Source: Duganella sp. 1411 (GTDB lineage Bacteria; Pseudomonadota; Gammaproteobacteria; Burkholderiales; Burkholderiaceae_D). Taken from it: a stretch of DNA of 64,000 bases. Both the position numbers and the translations under genes were made by a program. The notes under the pieces are model-generated. The model did not search any database, was not told the DNA's origin, and was given only the letters and a program-made list of their open reading frames with translations. The stretch is taken from the NCBI RefSeq assembly GCF_017833525.1, contig NZ_JAFICD010000006.1:124001-188000 (forward strand), given 5' to 3'. How positions within the stretch are numbered: the stretch's first letter is position 1; each line of letters begins with the position of its first letter. Shown piece after piece: positions 38,571 to 47,946 of this stretch.

Positions 38571-39518
38571 ATGACAACTACAGTTTCCTCTAAACCAGTT
38601 CCAAGCACGATCAGCGACGTCGAGCGAGACACCGGCGTTGCCAAGGAGACCCTGCGGGTATGGGAGCGTCGCTATGACTTCCCGCAGCCGCTGCGCGACC
38701 CCAACGGCGAGCGCGTCTACCCGATCGAACAGGTGCAAAAGCTGCGTCTGGTCAAGCGGCTGATCGACCTCGGCTTCCGCCCCGGCAAGGTGATCCAGTT
38801 CAGCGCGGAGGAATTGCAGACGCTGAGCGGCCAGGCCACCGGCGGCCTGGGCGGCCCGTCGCTGCCGCCGCCCGAGCTGCAACGCTATCTCGACTTGTGC
38901 AAAACCCATCAAATGGAAGCGCTGCGCCGCCAGTTGTCGCAGGCGCTGTTGATGATGGGGTTGAAGAGCTTCGTCATCGACCTGGTGGCGCCGCTGACCA
39001 CCCTGGTCGGCGACGCCTGGGCCAGCGGCCAGCTGGCCACGTTCGAAGAACACTTATATACGGAGTCGCTGACGGTGGTGATGCGCAGCGCCATCTTCGC
39101 CATGCCGCAGGCCGCCGCCAGCAACCTGGGCGCGCCGCGCATCATGCTGACCACCTTGCCGCAGGAGCGCCACGGCCTGGGCCTGCTGATGGCCGAGGCC
39201 ATGTGCGTGGCCGAAGGGGCGCATTGCATCTCGCTGGGCGTGCAAACGCCGCTGCTCGACATCGTCGAGGCGGCGCGCGTGCAGCGGGTCGACATCATCG
39301 CGCTGTCGTTCTCGGTGGCGATGAATCCGCGCCAGGCGCTCGACGGCCTGGCCGAGCTGCACACCCGCCTCAACGGCAGCGTCGAATTGTGGGCCGGCGG
39401 CGGCAACGCCGCGCTCAAACGGCGCCGTCCGCCCTATGTGCGGGTGTTCGCGCTGGCCGACATCAGCGCCGCCATCGCCGAATGGCGCCTGCGCAACGCC
39501 AACGTCGCCGCGGGCTGA
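38571..39518 (+). CDS. MerR-type regulator with B12-binding domain (CarH/LitR-like)
   Basis: A 315-residue protein. Residues about 13-82 are a MerR winged helix (ISDVERDTGVAKETLRVWERRYDFPQP). Residues about 105-180 form a helical cap and about 187-310 a cobalamin-binding Rossmann domain. Both diagnostic motifs of adenosylcobalamin photoreceptors are intact: W-x9-E-H (Trp150, Glu160, His161) in the cap, and E-x-H-x-x-G (Glu199, His201, Gly204) for the lower axial ligand. In CarH/LitR, B12-bound tetramers repress in the dark and dissociate in light. That function is inferred here; no carotenoid genes are nearby. The next gene, ftsY, is 120 bp downstream on the same strand. Confidence 0.85.
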   Translation: MTTTVSSKPVPSTISDVERDTGVAKETLRVWERRYDFPQPLRDPNGERVYPIEQVQKLRLVKRLIDLGFRPGKVIQFSAEELQTLSGQATGGLGGPSLPPPELQRYLDLCKTHQMEALRRQLSQALLMMGLKSFVIDLVAPLTTLVGDAWASGQLATFEEHLYTESLTVVMRSAIFAMPQAAASNLGAPRIMLTTLPQERHGLGLLMAEAMCVAEGAHCISLGVQTPLLDIVEAARVQRVDIIALSFSVAMNPRQALDGLAELHTRLNGSVELWAGGGNAALKRRRPPYVRVFALADISAAIAEWRLRNANVAAG

Positions 39519-39638
39519 AAAAGTTGTCATTCCGGTAGCAGCCCACGGCTGCCCGGCCGCGCTCTGGTAAAATAGCCGCATTTTCCCCGTGTCCGGCGCT
39601 GCCGGGCATCAGCTTGAAGCGCCCCCAACCACATATCC

Positions 39639-40682
39639 ATGTTTAGTTTCTTCAAGAAAAAACCTGTCGCCCCCGAGGCGCCAGAGGTCCAGATCCCCGC
39701 GCCGGCGCCCGCCGCCGCCGTCACCACTGCCACCGCCGACGCGCCCGTTCCCGCGCCGCTGATGCCGATCGAGGAGCCGGCGCAGAAGCAATCGTGGATG
39801 ACGCGCCTGAAGGCCGGCCTGTCCAAAACCTCGAACAACCTGTCGCTGCTGTTTGTCGGCGCCAAGATCGACGAGGACCTGTACGACGAGCTCGAGGCGG
39901 CGCTGCTGATGTCCGATGCCGGCGTCGACGCCACCGGATACCTGCTCGACGCGCTGCGGCAAAAGGTCAAGGACGAGAAGTTGCTCGACGCCGCCGCCGT
40001 CAAGGCCGCGCTCAAGCAGCTGATGATCGAACTGCTGACTCCGCTCCAGCGCCCGTTCGAGCTGGGCCGCCATCAACCGATGGTGATGATGATCGCCGGC
40101 GTCAACGGCGCCGGCAAGACCACCACCATCGGCAAGCTCGCCAAGCACATGCAGTCGAACGGCCAGTCGGTGCTGCTGGCCGCCGGCGACACCTTCCGCG
40201 CCGCCGCCCGCGAGCAATTGATGGTCTGGGGCCAGCGCAACAACATCACCGTCATCTCGCAGGCCTCCGGCGACCCGGCGGCCGTGTCGTTTGACGCCGT
40301 GCAGTCCGGCAAGGCGCGCGGGCTGGACGTGGTGATGATCGACACGGCCGGCCGCCTGCCGACCCAGCTGCACCTGATGGAGGAGTTGAAGAAGGTCCAG
40401 CGCGTCATCGGCAAGGGCATGGAGGGCGCACCGCACGAAACGCTGCTGGTTATCGACGGCAATACCGGGCAAAATGCGCTGGCGCAGGTCAAAGCCTTCG
40501 ACGACGCCCTCAAGCTGACCGGCCTGGTGATCACCAAACTGGACGGCACCGCCAAGGGCGGCGTGCTGGCGGCGATCGCCCGCGTGCGTCCGGTGCCCGT
40601 GTATTTCATCGGCATCGGCGAAAAAATTGAAGACCTGCAGCCCTTCGTGGCTGCCGAATTTGTCGACGCTTTGCTCCCATAA
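39639..40682 (+). CDS. ftsY: Signal recognition particle receptor FtsY
   Basis: SRP-type GTPase that docks ribosome-nascent chains at the membrane; 347 residues. A short Pro/Ala-rich acidic N-terminal region (residues 9-45) replaces the long A domain of E. coli. The N domain follows, then the G domain with GVNGAGKTTTIGKLA, AAGDTFRAAAREQL, DTAGRLPTQ, TKLDGTAKGG and the C-terminal GIGEKIEDLQPF. A TAAAAT -10 box at about 39567-39572 probably starts the ftsYEX transcript. Confidence 0.97.
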   Translation: MFSFFKKKPVAPEAPEVQIPAPAPAAAVTTATADAPVPAPLMPIEEPAQKQSWMTRLKAGLSKTSNNLSLLFVGAKIDEDLYDELEAALLMSDAGVDATGYLLDALRQKVKDEKLLDAAAVKAALKQLMIELLTPLQRPFELGRHQPMVMMIAGVNGAGKTTTIGKLAKHMQSNGQSVLLAAGDTFRAAAREQLMVWGQRNNITVISQASGDPAAVSFDAVQSGKARGLDVVMIDTAGRLPTQLHLMEELKKVQRVIGKGMEGAPHETLLVIDGNTGQNALAQVKAFDDALKLTGLVITKLDGTAKGGVLAAIARVRPVPVYFIGIGEKIEDLQPFVAAEFVDALLP

Positions 40683-40704
40683 TTGCTCGGATAACACTAC
40701 CTAC

Positions 40705-41361
40705 ATGATCGAATTCCGGAACGTCTCGAAACAATACTCCCCCGACGCGATGGCGCTGCGCGACATCTCGCTGACGGTGGAAAAAGGCGAACTGGTGTTC
40801 CTGGCCGGCCCCTCGGGCGCCGGCAAATCCACGCTGTTGAAGATGATCGCCGCCATCGAACGCCCCAGCGCCGGCCACGTCATCGTCAACGGCCAGGACA
40901 TCGCCCGCATCAAGCCGGCCGCCGTGCCATTTCTGCGCCGCAACCTCGGCCTGATCTTCCAGCAACAACGCCTGCTCAACGACCGCACCATCCTCGCCAA
41001 CGTCATGTTGCCGCTGCTGGTGACGGGCGCCTCGCACCACCATGCCGAGCAGCGCGCCCGCGCCGCGCTCGACAAGGTTGGCCTGGCCGACCGCGCCAGC
41101 GCGCATCCGCTGGCCCTGTCCGGCGGCGAGCAGCAGCGCGTGTCGATCGCGCGCGCCATCGTCAACCGGCCGCAGGTGATCCTGGCCGACGAGCCGACCG
41201 CCAACCTCGACCGCGCCAGCGCCAACAAGGTGCTCGACGCGCTCAAGGCCTTCCACTCGGTCGGCGTGACCTGCGTCATCTCCAGCCACGACGAGCAAAT
41301 GCTCGACGCGGCCGCGCGCGTCATCCACCTCAACCAGGGTCGGCTGGAGGTGGCGGCATGA
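40705..41361 (+). CDS. ftsE: Cell division ATP-binding protein FtsE
   Basis: ABC-type ATPase that, with FtsX, controls periplasmic amidase activation at the septum. The 218-residue product has Walker A GPSGAGKST, Q-loop IFQQQRLL, signature LSGGEQQRVSIARA and Walker B VILADEPTANLD. The start is the ATG at 40705 (MIEFRNVSKQYSPDA), giving the usual N-terminus; in-frame codons upstream lie within ftsY. It overlaps ftsX by 4 nt. Confidence 0.97.
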   Translation: MIEFRNVSKQYSPDAMALRDISLTVEKGELVFLAGPSGAGKSTLLKMIAAIERPSAGHVIVNGQDIARIKPAAVPFLRRNLGLIFQQQRLLNDRTILANVMLPLLVTGASHHHAEQRARAALDKVGLADRASAHPLALSGGEQQRVSIARAIVNRPQVILADEPTANLDRASANKVLDALKAFHSVGVTCVISSHDEQMLDAAARVIHLNQGRLEVAA

Positions 41362-42278
41362 CGCACTGGTTCCGCCAACACCGCTACGCGCTGGCCGCCG
41401 CGCTGGGCCATCTGCGCCGCGCGCCCGGCAGTTTCCTGTTCAACATCATCGTCGTGGCGATCGCGCTGGCGCTGCCGTTCACCGGCGTCACCCTGCTCGA
41501 CAACGTGCGGCCCATGTCCGAGCAGCTGTCGGTCGATCCGGAAATCAGCGTGTTCCTCAAGCAGGACACGCCGCGCGAGCAGGCCGAGGGGCTGGCCGTG
41601 CAACTGCGCCAGACCTTGCCGGACAAACAGGCCAAGATCATTTTCACGTCGCGCGAAAAAGCGCTCGACAGCATGAAGGAAAAAAGCGGCCTGGCCGACG
41701 TGCTGACCACCCTGGGCGAAAATCCCCTGCCCGACAGCTATGTGCTCAAGCTCGACGCCTTCCGCCTGGCCCAGTCCGGTGGCGACGTCGACCAATTGGC
41801 CGAACAGATCCGCGCCCTGCCCGGCGTCGACACGGTGCAGGTCGATTCGGCCTGGGTCAAGCGGCTGGCCGCGCTGCTCAACATCCTGCACCTGGGGCTG
41901 CTGTTGCTGGCGGTCACCCTCGGCACCGTGGTGGTGGCCGTCATCTTCAACACCATCCGCCTGCAGGTCATGACGCAGCGCGAGGAAATCCTCGTGTCCA
42001 AGCTGATCGGCGCGACCGACAGCTTCATCCACCGCCCCTTCTATTACACGGGCGCCCTGCTGGGCCTGTGCGCCGGCGGACTGGCGCTGGGCGTGGTATC
42101 GCTGGCGCTGCGCCCGCTGAACACCGCGATCGCCGAATTCGCCCGCCTGTACGCGTCCGAATTCCAGCTGACGCCGCTGCAGCCGCTGGCGATGGCCGGC
42201 CTGCTGGCGCTGTCGGCCGGCTTAGGGCTGATCGCCGCCGTGCTGTCGGTGCAGCGCCACCTGTCCCGCCTGAATTAA
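41358..42278 (+). CDS. ftsX: Cell division protein FtsX
   Basis: Membrane partner of FtsE; 306 residues with four helices. A first helix (about residues 25-45) is followed by a large periplasmic loop (about 50-170, with SVDPEISVFLKQDTPREQAEG), then three helices in an FtsX/MacB-type core (LLLLAVTLGTVVVAVIFNTI, then two more). Its ATG overlaps the ftsE stop in ATGA. A hairpin at 42290-42313 follows. Confidence 0.96.
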   Translation: MTHWFRQHRYALAAALGHLRRAPGSFLFNIIVVAIALALPFTGVTLLDNVRPMSEQLSVDPEISVFLKQDTPREQAEGLAVQLRQTLPDKQAKIIFTSREKALDSMKEKSGLADVLTTLGENPLPDSYVLKLDAFRLAQSGGDVDQLAEQIRALPGVDTVQVDSAWVKRLAALLNILHLGLLLLAVTLGTVVVAVIFNTIRLQVMTQREEILVSKLIGATDSFIHRPFYYTGALLGLCAGGLALGVVSLALRPLNTAIAEFARLYASEFQLTPLQPLAMAGLLALSAGLGLIAAVLSVQRHLSRLN

Positions 42279-42289
42279 TTCCCTCCGCC

Positions 42290-42313
42290 TTTCCGTGCGC
42301 TCCCGCACGGAAA
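42290..42313. terminator. Hairpin after ftsX
   Basis: TTTCCGTGCG and CGCACGGAAA form a perfect 10-bp stem with a 4-nt loop, 11 nt after the ftsX stop codon. No T tract follows on the + strand, so termination would be weak or factor-dependent. Confidence 0.4.
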
Positions 42314-42463
42314 CGGCCGCCGCACCGGCCTACGATCACACCATCCCACGTTTTCCTTATTAAGTCAGGCCTAAGCTCCATCGTGCATGCTTGATTTATC
42401 AAAAGCCATTATTCGTACAAAGCCGATAGTGTTTTTACTATGAGGCCCATAAAAATAAGGTGA

Positions 42464-42493
42464 TTGGCACTCAACCCAGGAGAGTGCTAATAT
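42464..42493 (+). promoter_or_regulatory. CIRCE element (HrcA operator) overlapping an rpoH promoter
   Basis: TTGGCACTC, 9 bases, GAGTGCTAA (42464-42490) matches the CIRCE consensus TTAGCACTC-N9-GAGTGCTAA with one change. The same DNA reads as a promoter, TTGGCA (42464-42469), 18-bp spacer, TAATAT (42488-42493). HrcA bound here would block it. The leader to rpoH is about 110 nt. Confidence 0.9.
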
Positions 42494-42608
42494 ATGAAAA
42501 CTGCAGAGTTAACAACACTCTGAAGAATTGGCAATAAGGCAATATTTTCCGTCCTGTGGCCCTTCAAGGCACATTGAGACTTAGCAATCTTCGAGCGAAG
42601 GAATGAAA

Positions 42609-43508
<900 letters not shown>

Positions 43509-43532
43509 AACCACGTGGCAGTCTGAGCAAAA

Positions 43533-43569
43533 AAATGCCGCCCGGTGTGCAAGCCGCGCGGCATTTTTA
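43533..43569 (+). terminator. Rho-independent terminator of rpoH
   Basis: AAATGCCGC and GCGGCATTT arms with a GC-rich loop, then TTTT on the + strand; starts about 25 nt after the rpoH stop codon. Confidence 0.8.
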
Positions 43570-43611
43570 CTTGGAACGACCATCCACCACGGACCGACCG
43601 AGCCAGGGAAC

Positions 43612-43649
43612 CACGTAGGGCGGATTAGGCGGCACGCCGTAATCCGCCA
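43612..43649 (-). repeat. REP-like palindrome, copy 2
   Basis: CACGTAGGGCGGATTAGG, GCACGCCGTAATCCGCCA: an imperfect palindrome with GGCGGATTA arms, matching the copies at 7078, 50349, 62521 and 62610. Confidence 0.75.
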
Positions 43650-43664
43650 AGCGCCGCCATCGGC

Positions 43665-43928
43665 CTACGCCGCCAGCCCCTTGACGAGCAACTCCGCCAC
43701 CAACTGATTCATCTCAACGCCGCGCTCCGTGGCCTGCGCGTTCAAGCGCGCCACCAGCTCGCCATTCAACTTCACCGCGAACGGCACCAACCCGGCCGCC
43801 TGGTCGCGCCGGCGCTGCTCGCGCTTGTCGACCACCTCGGCCACTTTGCCGAAGGTCGCCGCCCCCGGCCCGGCCATTTTTCCCATCAGTTTTTTGGCAT
43901 CGCTCTTCGCCAGGTCGGTCTTTTTCAT
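43665..43928 (-). CDS. Small protein with RHH-like C-terminal half
   Basis: An 87-residue basic protein. The C-terminal part (about residues 50-87) has a short strand, PFAVKLNGELVARLNAQA, followed by two helices, GVEMNQLVAELLVKGL. This is reminiscent of ribbon-helix-helix proteins that bind DNA as dimers. The N-terminal half (KKTDLAKSDAKKLMGKM) is lysine-rich. AGGA lies 8 nt before the ATG at 43928. No toxin gene accompanies it. Function is unknown; the RHH reading is pattern-based and uncertain. Confidence 0.6.
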   Translation of the reverse strand: MKKTDLAKSDAKKLMGKMAGPGAATFGKVAEVVDKREQRRRDQAAGLVPFAVKLNGELVARLNAQATERGVEMNQLVAELLVKGLAA

Positions 43929-44042
43929 GTCTTTAATCCTAAAATAATTCAGAGCAGGCATTCTACGCCGCTAGCGGTTCGTGCGCCGCCAAAATGATAC
44001 TTTTGCTAAGCTAACCGCCACTTTGCAATCAAGAGGTCGCAC

Positions 44043-44561
44043 ATGAAGAAGACAATATTGCGGCAGCTGATCGTCCTGCCCCTGCTCACCGCCGTCATGG
44101 CCATGCTGTACGCCTGCGGCGCCGCCTCCGGCATCAGCCGCGCCACGGACGGCGCCACCGCCAACAAACCGTTCAGCGCCACCTACGTGCTGCAGCAAGG
44201 CGCCAGCGCCGTCATCGCCCCGGCCGCCGCGCCGGGCATCGCCGGCGGCGCCACCGCGCCCACCGTCAAGCTCGAGCGCGTCAACGACAGCCGCTGCCGC
44301 GTCGGCGCGGTGTGCGTCTGGGCCGGCTACATCAGCTACAGCTTCACGCTCACCAAACCGGACGGCACCACCAGCAACTTCGTGCTGTCGGACAGCATGC
44401 CCGACGGCAAGACCAGCGTGACCCAGGACGGCCTGACCTTCACCCTGGCCGGCGTCGAGCCGCAGGCTGTGCCGGCCAAAAATGAACCGGCGCCGGATTA
44501 TCGGGTAAGCTTGAGGGTTAGTAATTCTCGCCCCTCCGACCCGACACCGCGCCCCTCATGA
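44043..44561 (+). CDS. Putative lipoprotein upstream of ggt
   Basis: A 172-residue protein I do not recognise by name. The signal sequence MKKTILRQLIVLPLLTAVMAMLYAC ends in a lipobox LYAC, so the cysteine at residue 25 is probably lipidated. The mature domain has a conserved-looking core RVNDSRCRVGAVCVWAGYISYSF, with two cysteines that may form a disulfide, and a C-terminal beta-rich segment. Its stop codon overlaps the ggt start in ATGA, so the two are co-expressed; a functional link is not known. Confidence 0.7.
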   Translation: MKKTILRQLIVLPLLTAVMAMLYACGAASGISRATDGATANKPFSATYVLQQGASAVIAPAAAPGIAGGATAPTVKLERVNDSRCRVGAVCVWAGYISYSFTLTKPDGTTSNFVLSDSMPDGKTSVTQDGLTFTLAGVEPQAVPAKNEPAPDYRVSLRVSNSRPSDPTPRPS

Positions 44562-46327
44562 CACCACACTCCCGTCCCGTCCGCACCGTCCTCGTTTCCT
44601 CCATTATTGTCACGCTGGTCCTGCCGTCCGCGGCCTGGGCCAAAACCCCGGTCGCCACCGGCACCGGCGGCGCCGTCGCGACGATCAGCGAGCCGGCCTC
44701 GAAAGCCGCGCTGGCCATCCTCAACCAGGGCGGCAACGCCATCGACGCCGCCGTCGCGGCCGCCGCCACCTTGGGCGTGACCGATCCGTTCAGCTGCGGC
44801 ATCGGCGGCGGCGGCTTCATGGTGATCTACCTGGCCAAGGACAAACGCGTCATCACCATCGACCACCGCGAAACGGCGCCGGCCAGCTTCACGCCGACCG
44901 TGTTCCAAGAAAACGGCGCGCCCATGACGTTCGAGACGGTGCGCGACAGCGGCATGTCGGTCGGCGTGCCGGGCACGGTGCGCGGCTGGCACGAAGCGCT
45001 GGACCGCTACGGCTCGATGTCGTTCAAGCAGGTGCTGGCGCCGGCCATCGCCGTGGCCAGCAACGGCTTCGTGGTCAACGATAATTTCTCGCACCTGGTG
45101 AGCAAGAACAAAAACAAGTTCGGCATGTTCCCCGCCACCGCTGCGCTGTACCTGAAAAACGGCGACGCGGTGGCCGCCGGCAGCACCTTGCGCAATCCCG
45201 ACCTGGCCAAGGCCTATCGCGAGCTGTCGGCCGGCGGCGTCAAGGCCTTCTACTCGGGCAAAATGGCGCGCGCGGTGGTCGACGCGGTCAACCACCCCGC
45301 CACCGCGCCGGGCGTGCGGGTGCGCGGCGGCGACATGTCCCTGGCCGATCTGGCCAACTACGAAGCGCGGCTGCGTCAACCGGTGCACAGCACCTATCGC
45401 GGCTACGACATCTACGGCATGCCGCTGCCCGGTTCGGGCGGCATCGCCATCGCCGAAGCGCTCAACATCCTCGAAGGCTACGACCTCAAGGCGATGCCGC
45501 GCGCGCAGGCCGAGCACCTGTACCTGGAAGCCAGCCGCCTGGCCTTCGCCGACCGCAACGCCTATCTGGCCGACCCGGAATACGTCGACGCGCCGGTCGC
45601 CGGCTTGCTGAGCAAGGACTACGCGGCGCAGCGCCGCCAGCGGATCGACGTGGCGCAGGCGCGCAGGCCGGCGGCGGCGGGCGATCCGTACGCCTTCCAG
45701 GCCGACCAGAGCGTGCCGCTGCGGCCCGCCAGCGCCGCCACCAGGATGCTGATCGAGGGCGCGCATACGACCCATCTGACGGTGTCGGACAAAGACGGCA
45801 ATATCGTCGCCTACACGTACACGATCGAGGACTGGGGCGGCAGCGGCATCGTGGTGCCGGGCTACGGCTTCCTGCTGAATAACGAGATGACCGATTTCGA
45901 CTTCTCCGGTCCGCGTCCGAACGTGCCGGAGGCGGGCAAGCGGCCGCGCAGCAGCATGTCGCCGACGTTGGCGTTCAGGGACGGCAAGCCGGCGTTCTCG
46001 ATCGGCAGTCCGGGCGGCGCGACCATCATCACCACCGTGCTGCAAACGATCGTCAACCATGTCGACCTCGGCATGACGATGCCCGACGCGCTGAACGCGC
46101 CGCGCATGTCCGAGCGCAACGGCGACGCCACCGATGTCGAGCCCGGCTTCGCGGGTGGCGCGCAGGCGGCGGCGCTGGAAAAGAACGGCCAACGCTGGGG
46201 CGACGCGCCGGAGGAGATCGGCGCCGCCAACGCGCTGGTGTTCAATCCGGACGGCACGGTCACCGCCGTCAGCGAAGCGCGCCGCCACGGCGCCGGCAGC
46301 GCGCTGGTGCAGAAAAGCGCGCATTAA
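44558..46327 (+). CDS. ggt: Gamma-glutamyltransferase
   Basis: Periplasmic Ntn-hydrolase that cleaves glutathione and other gamma-glutamyl compounds; 589 residues including a signal peptide (LVSSIIVTLVLPSAAWA). It is made as a proenzyme that self-cleaves before the threonine in GAHTTHLTVSDKDGN, about residue 407. Large-subunit blocks include GNAIDAAVAAAATLGV, GIGGGGFMVIY, DHRETAP and SVGVPGTVRGWHEAL. The small subunit contains LLNNEMTDFDF, RPRSSMSPT and GSPGGATIITTVLQ. All catalytic landmarks are present. Confidence 0.97.
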   Translation: MTPHSRPVRTVLVSSIIVTLVLPSAAWAKTPVATGTGGAVATISEPASKAALAILNQGGNAIDAAVAAAATLGVTDPFSCGIGGGGFMVIYLAKDKRVITIDHRETAPASFTPTVFQENGAPMTFETVRDSGMSVGVPGTVRGWHEALDRYGSMSFKQVLAPAIAVASNGFVVNDNFSHLVSKNKNKFGMFPATAALYLKNGDAVAAGSTLRNPDLAKAYRELSAGGVKAFYSGKMARAVVDAVNHPATAPGVRVRGGDMSLADLANYEARLRQPVHSTYRGYDIYGMPLPGSGGIAIAEALNILEGYDLKAMPRAQAEHLYLEASRLAFADRNAYLADPEYVDAPVAGLLSKDYAAQRRQRIDVAQARRPAAAGDPYAFQADQSVPLRPASAATRMLIEGAHTTHLTVSDKDGNIVAYTYTIEDWGGSGIVVPGYGFLLNNEMTDFDFSGPRPNVPEAGKRPRSSMSPTLAFRDGKPAFSIGSPGGATIITTVLQTIVNHVDLGMTMPDALNAPRMSERNGDATDVEPGFAGGAQAAALEKNGQRWGDAPEEIGAANALVFNPDGTVTAVSEARRHGAGSALVQKSAH

Positions 46328-46424
46328 CACGGAACCACGCAACGCGTAAGCCTCCAACTAAGCCGCGATTAAGTTTTTAACCACAAGATGACGTCACCCC
46401 CACCCCACACAAACCGGAGACGTG

Positions 46425-47108
46425 ATGAACAAATGGCTGCGCGCAAATAAAGGCTTTCTGATGTTCCTGATGCTGTTCGGGATCTTCCGCACCGCCGTCG
46501 CGGACTGGAACCCGATCCCGTCGGCCTCGATGCACCCCAACCTGCTCGAGGGCGACGTCGTCTTCGTCAACCGCCTCGCCTACAACGTCAAGGTGCCGCT
46601 GACCGACATCGTGCTCGGCGCCACCGGCGAACCGCGGCGCGGCGACATCGTCACCTTCTCCTCGCCCAAGGACGGCACGCGGCTGATCAAGCGCGTCATC
46701 GCCCTGCCCGGCGACCGCGTCGAGATGCGCAACGAGCGGCTGGTCATCAACGGCCAGCCGGCCGACTACGCGCCGATCGGCCAGGCCACCGAAACCATCT
46801 CCGGCATCGGCGCCATCGACGCCGTGCGGCTGGGCGAATCGCTGGGCCGCGACAGCCGCGACCACGCGATCCAGCTGCTGCCGCAAGTGACGGCGCGCCG
46901 CGATTTCGCCCCCGTCACCGTGCCGGCCGGCCAGTACATGATGTTGGGCGACAACCGCGACAACAGCGAGGACTCGCGCTACATCGGCCTGGTGCCGCGC
47001 GCGCTGCTGATCGGCCGCGCCGAGCGCGTGCTGGCCTCGGCCGACATCAAGGGCAACTGGCTGCCGCGCACCGAACGCTTCGGCATGAGCCTGTACCAAG
47101 CGCCTTAG
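46425..47108 (+). CDS. lepB: Signal peptidase I
   Basis: Inner-membrane serine/lysine protease that removes signal peptides; 227 residues with one N-terminal membrane helix. The catalytic serine is in IPSASMHPNL (about residue 35) and the general-base lysine in RLIKRVIALPGD (about residue 90). Box E is GDNRDNSEDSRYIG. It is shorter than E. coli LepB and is not next to lepA, so it may be a second, paralogous signal peptidase. GGAG 5 nt before the ATG at 46425 favours that codon over the in-frame GTG at 46422. Confidence 0.92.
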   Translation: MNKWLRANKGFLMFLMLFGIFRTAVADWNPIPSASMHPNLLEGDVVFVNRLAYNVKVPLTDIVLGATGEPRRGDIVTFSSPKDGTRLIKRVIALPGDRVEMRNERLVINGQPADYAPIGQATETISGIGAIDAVRLGESLGRDSRDHAIQLLPQVTARRDFAPVTVPAGQYMMLGDNRDNSEDSRYIGLVPRALLIGRAERVLASADIKGNWLPRTERFGMSLYQAP

Positions 47109-47140
47109 GCCGTCGACACCGGCGGGCTATCTGCGGCGTC

Positions 47141-47184
47141 GCCGCCGATGTTATGATGGATATCAATTCCTCAACATCGGCGGC
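47141..47184. promoter_or_regulatory. 12-bp inverted repeat before the ABC transporter operon
   Basis: GCCGCCGATGTT (47141-47152) and AACATCGGCGGC (47173-47184) are perfect complements separated by 20 bp. A TATGAT -10-like hexamer starts at 47152. It lies between lepB and the ABC genes; either an operator or an mRNA hairpin would fit. Confidence 0.45.
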
Positions 47185-47205
47185 CCGGCGTGGCCGTAAA
47201 AAACC

Positions 47206-47942
<737 letters not shown>

Positions 47943-47946
<4 letters not shown>

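Noticed and set aside
38054-38571. Several 60-100 codon frames upstream of the B12-binding regulator
   Set aside because: Overlapping in several frames with no ribosome site and no family signal; better read as promoter DNA.
43665-43928. Antitoxin of a toxin-antitoxin pair
   Set aside because: The RHH-like half suggests it, but no small toxin gene lies on either side, so the pair was not called.
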